This document shows positions 1 to 7,708 of a stretch of DNA of 64,000 nt, piece by piece (position 1 is the first letter of the stretch; each line of letters begins with the position of its first letter). Source of the stretch: Stenotrophobium rhamnosiphilum (GTDB lineage Bacteria > Pseudomonadota > Gammaproteobacteria > Nevskiales > Nevskiaceae); the NCBI RefSeq assembly GCF_003052265.1, contig NZ_QANS01000002.1, forward strand, positions 682,001 through 746,000, written 5' to 3'. Both the position numbers and the translations under genes were made by a program. The notes under the pieces were generated by a model that searched no databases, was not told the origin of the DNA, and worked only from the letters and a program-made list of their open reading frames with translations.

Positions 1-2
1 TA

Positions 3-950
3 ATTAAAAAAGCTCACTGGCTGCCCAATTGGATCGGTTCATGTCGAGTAGCAATTTCCGCTGTAATTTCGGCAACGTTTTTTCTTGTCCTCATTGTCCT
101 GAGCGGTCCGAAGCCTCCAGCTATTGAGCCATCCATAAGTCGCGCTGCGCAAAATCAAGCATCAGATCCAGCGCCAACAGCAACCTCACCTTCTGTCTCA
201 TCAGTGTCCAGTGCGGCGATTGAGCAACCCAATCAGGATCTTGATCAAGAGCGATGCGTACAGATGCTGACGCTCGGCAAAGGTATCGCTAAAAATGTTG
301 CGGCGGGATATCCCATCAAGCTTTCCCTTGATGCCATCACTGATGAGCCTGATTTGGCGAAAAAGATTTACCCCGCACTGTCGGCTGCCGACATGGAGGC
401 TACAGTGTTGGCAATGTATTCAAAGGAGGATGCCGCATCAGCGTATGCTCTGATTGCTCTTGAATGTCGAGATGGCATCCTTTCGAGGGCAACCTTAAAT
501 AACGTAAAAGCTAGTACTGGACCTACTGAGCAATTTTTTGCCTGGAAGGTCGACAATGTAGTTTGGGGAATTGCTGCTCACCCCGAGCACGGCGTATATC
601 TCTTAATTAATAACGCTTCCAAACATGTCGTGTCTGCGGATTTTCATGATTTCGCATTCGCTCTGGCAAACGGAAAAATACTAGCGCCATGCTGCGGGTA
701 TGAAAGGGGCTCCCTCGGATTTGCCACTACCCTTATTGAGCCGATCTCTGTTCCCAGCGGCGGAGCTAAGGCCTATTCACTCGCTCAAAATGCGCAGCAA
801 GTAATCCAGCGTGGTTCTTACATGCGAATGAATCAGCAGATTATTTCAATTGCCTTTAAAGACACTGCCCTTTGCCAGCTTAAAACCCGTCAAGAATTCG
901 ACGACGCTACTGCGGATGGGATCATGCCGTCATATTGCAAGATGAACTAG
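3..950 (+). CDS. Membrane-anchored hypothetical protein, 5' end off the window
   Basis: I do not recognise this family. The reading frame is open from the window edge, with no standard start codon before the GTG at 204. The residues before that GTG include a clear transmembrane stretch (visible residues about 16-35) and a Pro/Ala/Ser-rich linker. The real start therefore lies just left of the window, and the GTG at 204 is not the start. Visible residues 84-165 form a domain with two cysteines (motifs RCVQML and LECRDG) that aligns by eye with the next gene's product. A further 150-residue C-terminal part has no counterpart there. The likely topology is one N-terminal anchor with a periplasmic, possibly disulfide-bonded domain. 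Function unknown. Confidence 0.65.
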   Translation: MKKAHWLPNWIGSCRVAISAVISATFFLVLIVLSGPKPPAIEPSISRAAQNQASDPAPTATSPSVSSVSSAAIEQPNQDLDQERCVQMLTLGKGIAKNVAAGYPIKLSLDAITDEPDLAKKIYPALSAADMEATVLAMYSKEDAASAYALIALECRDGILSRATLNNVKASTGPTEQFFAWKVDNVVWGIAAHPEHGVYLLINNASKHVVSADFHDFAFALANGKILAPCCGYERGSLGFATTLIEPISVPSGGAKAYSLAQNAQQVIQRGSYMRMNQQIISIAFKDTALCQLKTRQEFDDATADGIMPSYCKMN

Positions 951-987
951 GCCATTCAAAAAAGACCGAACCATTGGGGAGAAGGAT

Positions 988-1503
988 ATGCGCGTTGCTG
1001 GATATATTGGCCTTGGTGCTATTTATGTGTTTTTGTCGGCAGCAATGCTCAAATTGTTATTCTGGACGCCGCGATCACCTGTGCCGGTTTCGCCAGTAGT
1101 AGCTCAAGCCCAATCTGCGGTGAGCCCCGTGCAGACTATCGAACAGCCTACCGAATCAGATGATGAGTTCAGGGCCAAGCGTTGCTCTGAAATGCTCGCT
1201 ATTGGAAAGAACATATCCAAATCCATGGAGAATGGTTTTTCGATTACAGATGCCTATCAGGGCTATAAAGCAGGTGAAGATCTTCTTCCATATAAGTTTC
1301 CGCATCTCAACGGCGAAGATGTTAAAGCGGTGATCGTGACAATGTATTGGTATGACGCGAGCGATCCCGGAACTGATCGTGGCCTCAAGGAAATAGAGAA
1401 TCGGTGCTTTAAAGGGGAGCTTTCAAGGGAAGGGATCAAGAAGCTCCTGAAACAGAAAGATGAGAGTGACAATGTCACGCCGCAAGCGGAAGGCGCTAGA
1501 TGA
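988..1503 (+). CDS. Membrane-anchored hypothetical protein, paralogue of the upstream gene
   Basis: A 171-residue protein with a transmembrane segment at residues 5-26, a Pro/Val/Ala linker to about 55, and a domain at 60-155 carrying Cys66 and Cys140. Pattern matches to the upstream protein include RCSEMLAIGK against RCVQMLTLGK and ENRCFKGELSREGIK against LECRDGILSRATLN, so the two look like a tandem duplication. It lacks the upstream protein's C-terminal half. A GGGGAGAAGG ribosome-binding site lies just before the ATG. The stop overlaps the next start (ATGA), suggesting translational coupling. Function unknown. Confidence 0.7.
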   Translation: MRVAGYIGLGAIYVFLSAAMLKLLFWTPRSPVPVSPVVAQAQSAVSPVQTIEQPTESDDEFRAKRCSEMLAIGKNISKSMENGFSITDAYQGYKAGEDLLPYKFPHLNGEDVKAVIVTMYWYDASDPGTDRGLKEIENRCFKGELSREGIKKLLKQKDESDNVTPQAEGAR

Positions 1504-1823
1504 CGGGAGAATCCAACTGCAAATGTTTAACCGACGGGCCGCAGCGAGATTGGTCTACAGAAGATCTAGGAGAAACCAAATCCTACGGCGAGGTGTGCTT
1601 GCGGACGTGCTCAATTTGCGGCAGTCGCTGGCTTAGCTATTTCTACGAGCATGAAGCGTTCACTGCTAGTGACCGCTCCTATATCGGCTATCTCGGCTCT
1701 CTCTCAGCACCAAATCCAGACGATGCAATCGCGTTGATGCGCATGCTCGAACCTAGATTCATCTGGGACAAGAAAAAAGTTCGATGGGTGAAGAACTCTG
1801 GAGCCGTTATAGATGGGCTTTGA
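1500..1823 (+). CDS. Small cysteine-rich hypothetical protein
   Basis: A 107-residue protein without signal peptide or membrane segment. Cys7, Cys9, Cys33, Cys37 and Cys40 (the last two in CSIC) suggest a small zinc-binding fold, followed by an aromatic-rich segment. Its ATG overlaps the stop of the preceding gene by ATGA, so it is probably the last gene of a three-gene unit with the two membrane-anchored proteins. I do not recognise the family. Confidence 0.6.
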   Translation: MTGESNCKCLTDGPQRDWSTEDLGETKSYGEVCLRTCSICGSRWLSYFYEHEAFTASDRSYIGYLGSLSAPNPDDAIALMRMLEPRFIWDKKKVRWVKNSGAVIDGL

Positions 1824-1927
1824 TTTTCTCAGCCCTTCCCAAGGTGGAAATTCCATGAGTGATTCCCAGTAGTTAGATGCTTTCCAACTACTGTTGAAGT
1901 ATTCAAGCAATCATTCCAAATATTTGG

Positions 1928-2004
1928 AAGGGCCTTGGGAGGGCCTTGGAAGGGCCTTGTTAGAGTATTCCATGACCCTTCGAAGGGTCATGGAAGGGTC
2001 TAAC
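1928..2004. repeat. Short tandem repeat and 24-bp perfect palindrome
   Basis: The 425-bp gap between 1824 and 2248 holds no gene I can support. Inside it, AAGGGCCTTGG-type units repeat three times at 1928-1959. Immediately after comes a perfect 24-bp palindrome at 1970-1993 (arms CCATGACCCTT / AAGGGTCATGG). Outer bases GTTAGA (1959-1964) and TCTAAC (1999-2004) extend the pairing. The structure could form a long hairpin in RNA or be a protein-binding site. No T-tract follows, so it is not a standard terminator. Confidence 0.6.
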
Positions 2005-2248
2005 ACGAAAGACTTTCTAACGGCTTCCCGAAGGATGGACTAAGACCTTCGCCATGATCTTTCTCTAAACACCCTTTTCAAGAGTCCCCCACCCACGCAG
2101 GGCAGGCAGGTGCCAGAAACAGACTGTTAGTTTTGATGTGAGTCGGTTCTTGAAACGGGGGCGTGACCACGGAGGTATACAATCCCATGAACGGTCAACG
2201 CGCCAATTTGCGATTGATCTGCGGATACTGCCAATTTTGGGTTTCGTA

Positions 2249-3547
2249 ATGGATAGTGCGCTCTGCTCGCAATGCTCGACCGACAAGTTCTTGGCTTCGA
2301 TCATCGATGCACAAGGCGAACTGATCGAGTGCTCGATTTGCAGCAAAGACGTCAACAAAGCGATGTCTGTCGAGGACCTCGGCAAACTCATCGAGCCGAT
2401 CCTTCGGGAACACTTCGAACCGGGCGACATCGTCCACAGAATCGGTGAAGGTGACGACGACCGCGTGTATGACGACCAGCAGGGCGATGACATGGCATTC
2501 ATCGTCCAATCCGTCATCGGCGACAACTATCCGTTCGAGGACGAACTCGTTGACGCGGTCTGCGCCGCCGAGGACTGCGACCCTCGTAGCGGTGACGAAT
2601 GCTTTTGGGACTCGACGACGAACTACGTCGAAACTCGCACAGCAATCGCACCGTTGGAAAAGCACTGGCACCCGACTCTTGCCGAGCTGAAAACTACACG
2701 CCGCTTCTACAGCCCGCTCGCCAAGAAGCTTTTCGACGCGCTGTTCGCCGACGTTGAGACGCTGTACTGCTACGAGAGAAGCAGCTCGTCGTTAAAAGCC
2801 GCCAAAGTGCCAGTCGTCCGAATCATCCCCAAAGGTCGACGCTTGTATCGAGCCCGCATCTGCTTGAGCACAGAGATGCTCCAGCAAATCGCCGACGACC
2901 CGCTCACCCATGTCGGTCCTCCACCGGCGGCGGCCACGCGCGCCGGGCGAATGAACGCCGAAGGAATCACCGTTCTTTATACCTCACTGAACCGAGCAAC
3001 AGCGGTCGCAGAACTCCGCCCGGCTATCGGTAATGACGTGGTGTCTATTCGCCTAAAGACCACGCGGCAGCTTCGCCTGCTCGATTTTGGACGATTTGAG
3101 AAAGCGAGGCCCAGAAAGCAACTTAGCTACTTCCAGCCAGATTTCAATGCCCAAATTGAGATGTCGGCTCTGTCCAAGCGCCTTCACAAACTCATCTCCA
3201 TGCCGATCGTGCCCGGAAAGGAAAGCGACTACCTCATCACTCAAAACATGGCCGAATACCTTGCTCATGTTCATCCTTTGCGCTTCGACGGCGTCATTTT
3301 TCAGTCCGCCCAGAAGTTGGGAGGCATCAACGCGGTGATCTTCTCAGACGATGAGTATTTTTTGCCGGCCAGCGAGGCATTCAGAGTCGCGTACGTCAAA
3401 GACTCTTTGAAAATGCAGCGAGTAGGTAGCGTGTCGTATCGATTGACGCCAATAGCGCTGGCGAAGACCCGCAAGGGCAAGGTCCATGTACTGGAAGTGT
3501 TGGGCGAGGACGACGAGTCGATCGATATCGATCCTTCCGGGTTTTGA
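2249..3547 (+). CDS. RES-domain protein with Cys-rich N-terminal domain
   Basis: A 432-residue protein. The N-terminus has two CxxC pairs (CSQC and CSIC, about residues 6-32) like a zinc ribbon. An acidic middle region follows, then a RES domain at about 195-380 with RLYRAR, GRMNAEG and ATAVAELRP, which carry the conserved Arg and Glu, and FQSAQ near the end as the likely Ser. RES proteins are known as NAD+ phosphorylase toxins. The longer form with an N-terminal extension also occurs alone. I chose the ATG at 2249 because the two CxxC pairs follow directly; a GTG at 2138 would add 37 residues without recognisable content. No Xre/DUF2384 antitoxin gene is next to it. Confidence 0.7.
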   Translation: MDSALCSQCSTDKFLASIIDAQGELIECSICSKDVNKAMSVEDLGKLIEPILREHFEPGDIVHRIGEGDDDRVYDDQQGDDMAFIVQSVIGDNYPFEDELVDAVCAAEDCDPRSGDECFWDSTTNYVETRTAIAPLEKHWHPTLAELKTTRRFYSPLAKKLFDALFADVETLYCYERSSSSLKAAKVPVVRIIPKGRRLYRARICLSTEMLQQIADDPLTHVGPPPAAATRAGRMNAEGITVLYTSLNRATAVAELRPAIGNDVVSIRLKTTRQLRLLDFGRFEKARPRKQLSYFQPDFNAQIEMSALSKRLHKLISMPIVPGKESDYLITQNMAEYLAHVHPLRFDGVIFQSAQKLGGINAVIFSDDEYFLPASEAFRVAYVKDSLKMQRVGSVSYRLTPIALAKTRKGKVHVLEVLGEDDESIDIDPSGF

Positions 3548-3620
3548 TACAAAGTTCTTCCTTGTTCATCGCTGAGAATGTGGCTCTAGTCACGGTCCGC
3601 TTGGGCTATGTGTCGCCAGT

Positions 3621-3636
3621 GAATTGGCGCCAATTC
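3621..3636. repeat. 16-bp perfect palindrome
   Basis: GAATTGGCGCCAATTC reads identically on both strands. It lies in the convergent gap between the RES gene and the lipoprotein gene. It could be part of a terminator or a binding site; nothing more can be said. Confidence 0.5.
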
Positions 3637-3720
3637 TTGTCGGCCACACTTCTCAATTCACCACCAAAAAGCGGTCAGTCAGCAACGCCAGTCCGACTGA
3701 AACGCGTTGCTGGGCATTGC

Positions 3721-4200
3721 TTATCTGAATACCTTGACTAAGAGATTTTCATCAATCATCTCGATCGCTCGCTCGATAGTTGGAGCTGGTGCCAATTGGT
3801 TCCAGCTCCATCTATAAGTGCCGAGAATCTTGTTTTGCTCTCTGTCCCTTATTGACGCCGCGACGAGCTGGATTCGCTCTTGAATGGGTACGTAGCCAAG
3901 CGTCAGCTCGTAACGAAATCGCGAGTCACTGACGTTCTTGTAGATCACGCTTCCGGTGTTTGTGTTCTGAACGACGGTCTTCCCAGCTTCTTCGGTGTTG
4001 AGCGCCACTTCATAGCCCTTTGCTGCAAGAAGAGTCTTTAGTTCGATCGCTATCAGCAATGGATCACCTTGAAGATTAATGAATATCTGTTTAGGACCCT
4101 CTGCTGCGCCCGCGATTAGAGCCTTATTCACGCCGCAACCGGACAAGGCACCAGCTACGACCAACGGGATGAGGTAAAGCAATGACTTAATACTTCTCAT
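3721..4200 (-). CDS. Hypothetical lipoprotein
   Basis: A 159-residue protein with a type II signal peptide ending in the lipobox LSGC (Cys22), so it is probably an envelope lipoprotein. The mature part has alternating strand/helix character, and I recognise no motif. It follows the small membrane-protein gene by 9 bp on the same strand and is probably in the same transcript. If the attC reading downstream of the 108-residue gene is right, these two genes would form a single mobile cassette or lie next to the cassette array. Function unknown. Confidence 0.65.
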   Translation of the reverse strand: MRSIKSLLYLIPLVVAGALSGCGVNKALIAGAAEGPKQIFINLQGDPLLIAIELKTLLAAKGYEVALNTEEAGKTVVQNTNTGSVIYKNVSDSRFRYELTLGYVPIQERIQLVAASIRDREQNKILGTYRWSWNQLAPAPTIERAIEMIDENLLVKVFR

Positions 4201-4209
4201 TCGGAGCCC

Positions 4210-4461
4210 CTAACTTTCGTTGTCCTTGCCGGTGAATAGGCCGCCCGCAAAGCCAATTACCGCAAAAAAGATGTTCGCCATGAGCGAGAGATCAAGCTTC
4301 CCAGCAGCGAAGAACAGGGCGGCGATGATGACAACAACAAGGATTAGAAACGTGCTGGTCGCGAAGCGACCAAAGCCCTTTGTTTTTGTGCAGAAGAAAC
4401 CGATTAGCGAGGCGAGGCCGACCACAAGTACTGCAATTAACAGCCATGACGCTACGTCCAT
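4210..4461 (-). CDS. Small three-helix membrane protein
   Basis: An 83-residue, very hydrophobic protein with three predicted membrane segments at about 5-23, 36-54 and 60-78 and a charged end (KDNES). Its ATG lies 30 bp after the putative attC recombination core GTTGAGT on the minus strand, the spacing usual for the first gene of an integron cassette. No family recognised. Confidence 0.6.
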   Translation of the reverse strand: MDVASWLLIAVLVVGLASLIGFFCTKTKGFGRFATSTFLILVVVIIAALFFAAGKLDLSLMANIFFAVIGFAGGLFTGKDNES

Positions 4462-4491
4462 TTAATGTCCCCCAAACGGTTGTATTGCAAT

Positions 4492-4569
4492 ACTCAACGC
4501 CTAAGTTCACCGGAAAAACCGCCGTTGCGAAGCGGAGGCGGGTTTTCCCGGTGGAACGTCTTGTTGGGC
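4492..4569 (-). other. Putative integron attC recombination site
   Basis: On the minus strand the order is GCCCAAC (fits RYYYAAC), spacer AAGAC, GTTCCACCGG, a long imperfect hairpin, CCGGTGAAC, spacer TTAGGC, and GTTGAGT (fits GTTRRRY). GTTCCACCGG pairs with CCGGTGAAC leaving one extra C unpaired. Two core boxes, unpaired spacers and an extrahelical base are the defining features of attC sites. It lies between the 108-residue gene (upstream) and the 83-residue gene (downstream), as expected in a cassette array. No integron integrase is visible in the window. Confidence 0.65.
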
Positions 4570-4614
4570 AATATGCTCACGGACAATTGATTCACAGGGT
4601 GCAGGCTAAGGCCA

Positions 4615-4941
4615 CTACCATACTTCTGTGGAGCGTATAAATCCGCAAATGATTTCTGCTTCGCACTTTGACGCGCTGGCAGACCCACCGCTACCCCCGC
4701 CGTTATAAATACGTTTGCGAGTTTTTTCGCATGTTTTAAAAGCGTTGTCTGCCGCGAGTAAAAAAGCAGGGCCGAGTTTCTTTTCAGCGGCAGCAGCCTT
4801 TAGTGAAACTTGAAGTTGTGCAACCGTATCTTGAGCGTCTGCCCAAAAATCAGGGAAAGTAGACGTGTCACATTGCTGCGGAGTGGCTGCGCTAGTAACA
4901 CCTGACATGCACAGCAATAAAACAAATAGGAGAGGTTTCAT
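4615..4941 (-). CDS. Small secreted Cys-containing hypothetical protein
   Basis: A 108-residue protein with a typical Sec signal peptide (hydrophobic residues 4-17, AXA-type site near SAA, about 17-19). The mature part has four cysteines and a Gly/Ser-rich stretch (NGGGSGGSASAS) before the C-terminus. It is probably periplasmic. A GTTGGGC core-like box lies 38 bp upstream of the ATG (4979-4985) and the putative attC site follows the stop, so it reads as the gene of one integron cassette. Function unknown. Confidence 0.55.
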   Translation of the reverse strand: MKPLLFVLLLCMSGVTSAATPQQCDTSTFPDFWADAQDTVAQLQVSLKAAAAEKKLGPAFLLAADNAFKTCEKTRKRIYNGGGSGGSASASKCEAEIICGFIRSTEVW

Positions 4942-5366
4942 TAAGTTTCCTTCGTAGTGAACGAGCTACAGCCCATATGCCCAACTACAATTAGACCGCC
5001 TAATAGCGGTCATTAATTGCTGCTCTGCGGCGGTTTTATTCAGCGGCATCATTTTTAAAGCCGTGATTTCTTATGGTTGTGTTTGAACTATCGCCAGATT
5101 AGACCGCTAAATCAATGTCCGATTAACGCTGCAAAATATGAAGATAGATCACACATGTTCTACAAAAAAACATGCTCATTCTCATAATTTTCCAGAATTA
5201 TGGGAACTCACAAATCACTCCTCAGCTAGGCCCAACCGCTTGAACTGCATCGCATTTTTAGGGGCATTCGTAGGGGAATGTTTATTTTTATAATTAAATT
5301 TAATCAATATAATTAGGTAATTAAATATTTAATTAGAAGCCCCCCTTAGCACCAATTGTAATGGAT
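4942..5366. other. Intergenic, AT-rich stretch without a supported gene
   Basis: No gene is supported here. There is a GTTGGGC box at 4979-4985, and an inverted repeat GACCGC/GCGGTC at 4993-5010. The motif ATTAGACCGC..TAA is repeated about 108 bp apart (4990-5003 and 5098-5110), which may be what remains of a second, degenerate attC site. From about 5280 to 5340 the sequence is almost only A and T. The area looks like the boundary of the accessory segment. Confidence 0.5.
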
Positions 5367-5398
5367 GAGCCCCGGCAAACCCGGGGCTTATCTGTTTT
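5367..5398 (+). terminator. GC-rich hairpin followed by T-rich sequence
   Basis: AGCCCCGG and CCGGGGCT pair around CAAAC and are followed by TATCTGTTTTAT. It has terminator form on the plus strand, but no gene on that strand precedes it, so it may belong to a lost gene or an unrecognised RNA. Confidence 0.45.
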
Positions 5399-5488
5399 AT
5401 GTACAGGAAGTACGGTATGCAGCGGGCGCATGGACGCGCAGGAGCTGCAACTGGCGTTCAAGTATCTACGGATAAAAAGCATTCAAAA

Positions 5489-5521
5489 CAAAAAGGGCGA
5501 CCCGAGGGCCGCCCTTTTTGC
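5489..5521 (-). terminator. Rho-independent terminator of the outer-membrane protein gene
   Basis: AAAAAGGGCG/GCCCTTTTT hairpin directly after the stop of the minus-strand gene at 5535. The stem is G+C-rich with T runs in both directions. Confidence 0.75.
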
Positions 5522-5534
5522 TTATGCGTGAAGC

Positions 5535-6515
5535 TTAGATCTTGAAGTCGTAACGCACGCCAACGTGTGAGCCATAAACGCGCGATTCGCTGTCTTGGTG
5601 ATAGACCATGAAGCCGCCACCGAGACGGAGGTCAGGCATCCAGTCGCCGAGCAATGGGCGCAGCGGCACTTCAATGTTCGCGCCATAAGACGCGCCGTTG
5701 AGGCTGAGTTCTTTGCCGTCGTGCTCAAGCTTGGTACGGGCGTAACCGACCAGCGCAGCGATTTCGACCACATCGAACAGCGTGCCGGTTGGGACGATGT
5801 ACAGCGCCATACTGTTTTTGACGCCCATGCTGTCTGGCTTGTCGTCGCTGCCCGCCTTAAAGCCGTAGTGCGCTTCAAGACCTACGACATCAAAGAAGCG
5901 GGCGCCGAAGCGAACGTCGTGGAACTTGCCGTGCAGGTTATCGGTGCTGAACTGATTGGCTGGGTTCGGCGTCGGTGGTGAGCTTGGGCTGGACGCGAGG
6001 AAGTTAGCCAGCACGTAGTTGTAGCCGGCATAAAGCTGCCAAGGCTTGCGCTCTTCAGCGGCGGGTTCTTCTGCTGGCGTTTCAGAAGCAGCGGCTTCGG
6101 TGGAGCCGTCGGTTGCAGCTGCAGCGTCAGCCGGAGCTCCTTCCGCAGGGGCGCTGCCATCGGTCAGAGCAGCGGCGTCAGCTGGGGCACTTTCTGCTGC
6201 TGCGGTATCGGTTGCAGCAGCATCTGCTGGAGCGGCTTCTGCGCTGGCATCAGCTGGGGCAGCTTCAGTTGCTGCGGCGTCTGTTGGTGCAGCTTCAGCA
6301 GGAGCAGCGTCGGCGGCAGTTGCATCAGCAGCGGGCGCGGCTTCTGCTTGAGCTTCTTCAGTTGGGGCGGCTGCGGTATCAGTTGGTGCTGCATCCGCTG
6401 GCGCAGCGTCGACAGGTGCGGCTTCTTCAGCGGCGGGGGCAGCGGCAGCTTCATCCTGCGCATAGACCGGCAATACGACGAACATACTTAAGAGTAGTGT
6501 GCCCAGCTTTTTCAT
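5535..6515 (-). CDS. Outer-membrane beta-barrel protein with long Ala/Pro/Glu-rich linker
   Basis: A 326-residue protein. The signal peptide (residues 1-19, VYAQ) is followed by a low-complexity stretch at about 20-155 made of Ala with Pro, Glu, Asp and Thr, with the theme (A)APADAA repeated many times. From KPWQLYAGYNYV (about 157) to the end the alternating aromatic/hydrophobic pattern fits an OmpA-like eight-stranded barrel, ending in VRYDFKI. The linker would span periplasm or peptidoglycan. A terminator follows at once. The repetitive linker is expected to vary in length between strains. Function is not given by the sequence. Confidence 0.7.
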   Translation of the reverse strand: MKKLGTLLLSMFVVLPVYAQDEAAAAPAAEEAAPVDAAPADAAPTDTAAAPTEEAQAEAAPAADATAADAAPAEAAPTDAAATEAAPADASAEAAPADAAATDTAAAESAPADAAALTDGSAPAEGAPADAAAATDGSTEAAASETPAEEPAAEERKPWQLYAGYNYVLANFLASSPSSPPTPNPANQFSTDNLHGKFHDVRFGARFFDVVGLEAHYGFKAGSDDKPDSMGVKNSMALYIVPTGTLFDVVEIAALVGYARTKLEHDGKELSLNGASYGANIEVPLRPLLGDWMPDLRLGGGFMVYHQDSESRVYGSHVGVRYDFKI

Positions 6516-6674
6516 ATCTCTCCCCGTCTCTATTTATTTAGTACGAATGTAACGGCTGCCGAATATTCACCGATTTCCCTCTCTAAATCCAGACGCCGTA
6601 CCGGGCACTGCGCGCTCGCTGTCTGCGATGTTTCCACGCACAATGCGCGCTCAAACCCGGATTGACCAACACCG

Positions 6675-7226
6675 ATGAAATTCTGCAGCGCCTGTGGACA
6701 AGGAGTGGAACTGAAGATCCCGCCTGGCGATCACCTGCCCCGCCATGTCTGCACGCAATGCGGCGAGATTCACTATTTCAACCCGAAAGTAATCGCAGGC
6801 TGCATCCCGGAGTGGGAAGACGGACGCATTTTGATGTGCAAGCGCAATATCGAGCCGCGCTTGGGCAAATGGACTTTCCCTGCCGGCTTTCTGGAGCTTA
6901 ACGAGACCAGTGGCCAAGGCGCCGCGCGCGAGGCCAAAGAGGAATCACAGGCGGAAGTCGAGATTACCGGCCTGCTGTCCGTCATTAATGTCCCCTATGT
7001 GAGCCAAATTTATGTAGTTCATCGTGCGCGGCTATTGCGCCCGGAGTTTGGCCCGACCAACGAAAGCGCGGAAGTCCGGCTGATGCGCGAGGACGAAATC
7101 CCCTGGGATGAGATTGCTTTCCCGACGATTTTTCACAGTCTCAAGTTCTTTTTTGCTGACCGGGCACAGGGCATTCAGGGCTTTCATGAGCTTGATCTGA
7201 CCAAACGCCTGCTCCGACCGGAGTAA
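6675..7226 (+). CDS. NUDIX hydrolase with N-terminal zinc ribbon
   Basis: A 183-residue protein. Cys4, Cys7, Cys26 and Cys29 form a zinc ribbon of the kind seen in NudC-like and related NUDIX proteins. The NUDIX box is clear: GFLELNETSGQGAAREAKEE fits GX5EX7REUXEE. It should hydrolyse a nucleoside-diphosphate-linked compound in the cytoplasm. The size is nearer the short zinc-ribbon ADP-ribose/NADH-type enzymes than full NudC, so the substrate is open. It is transcribed alone, upstream of fdxA. Confidence 0.85.
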   Translation: MKFCSACGQGVELKIPPGDHLPRHVCTQCGEIHYFNPKVIAGCIPEWEDGRILMCKRNIEPRLGKWTFPAGFLELNETSGQGAAREAKEESQAEVEITGLLSVINVPYVSQIYVVHRARLLRPEFGPTNESAEVRLMREDEIPWDEIAFPTIFHSLKFFFADRAQGIQGFHELDLTKRLLRPE

Positions 7227-7342
7227 GCCTGAAAGGCCCAAAGGCCTTATCAATAGCGTTCTAATGCGTTGCGACCTGACGGAAGCGCGCTAAACCATTA
7301 CAATCCGCGCCGGATTTTGGGTTAAGGCCTTAGAGGAACACC

Positions 7343-7666
7343 ATGACGTTTGTCGTCACCGAAAACTGCATCAAGTGCAAATACACCGACTGCGTCGAAG
7401 TTTGCCCCGTGGATTGCTTTCACGAAGGCCCGAACTTCCTCGTGATTGACCCCGAAGAGTGCATCGACTGCACCCTGTGCGAGCCCGAGTGCCCGGCGAA
7501 GGCGATTTTTGCCGAAGACGATTTGCCCGCTGATCAGGCCAATTTCAAAGGCCTGAACGCGGAACTGACCAAAATTTGGCCAGTCATCACCGAAAAGAAA
7601 GAACAGCCTGCCGATGCCACCTCTTGGGATGGCAAGCCGGGCAAGCTGGCGCAGCTCGAACGTTAA
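7343..7666 (+). CDS. fdxA: Seven-iron ferredoxin FdxA
   Basis: 107 residues, the usual size for this family. Cysteines 9, 17 and 50 fit the [3Fe-4S] cluster, and 21, 40, 43 and 46 the [4Fe-4S] cluster ([11 protein letters not shown] near 40-50), as in Azotobacter ferredoxin I. The C-terminal extension of about 45 residues is typical. It is a soluble one-electron carrier. GAGGAACACC before the ATG serves as ribosome-binding site. A ferredoxin-NADP reductase gene at 23670 is a plausible partner. Confidence 0.95.
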   Translation: MTFVVTENCIKCKYTDCVEVCPVDCFHEGPNFLVIDPEECIDCTLCEPECPAKAIFAEDDLPADQANFKGLNAELTKIWPVITEKKEQPADATSWDGKPGKLAQLER

Positions 7667-7708
7667 ACATTGCAGCACATGGGCCGTTCATGTTGAGCTT
7701 GCGCGCTC

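Noticed and set aside
1928-1959. CRISPR-like array
   Set aside because: Units are about 10 bp, directly adjacent, without spacers and without cas genes.
1959-2004. GTCTAAC and GTTAGAG as attC core boxes
   Set aside because: GTTAGAG ends in G, not Y, the interval is only a simple palindrome, and no cassette-like gene layout surrounds it.
5535-6351. Plus-strand Ala/Ser- and Gln/Leu-rich ORFs opposite the outer-membrane protein
   Set aside because: They mirror the repetitive Ala/Pro coding sequence of the minus strand and lack a start context.
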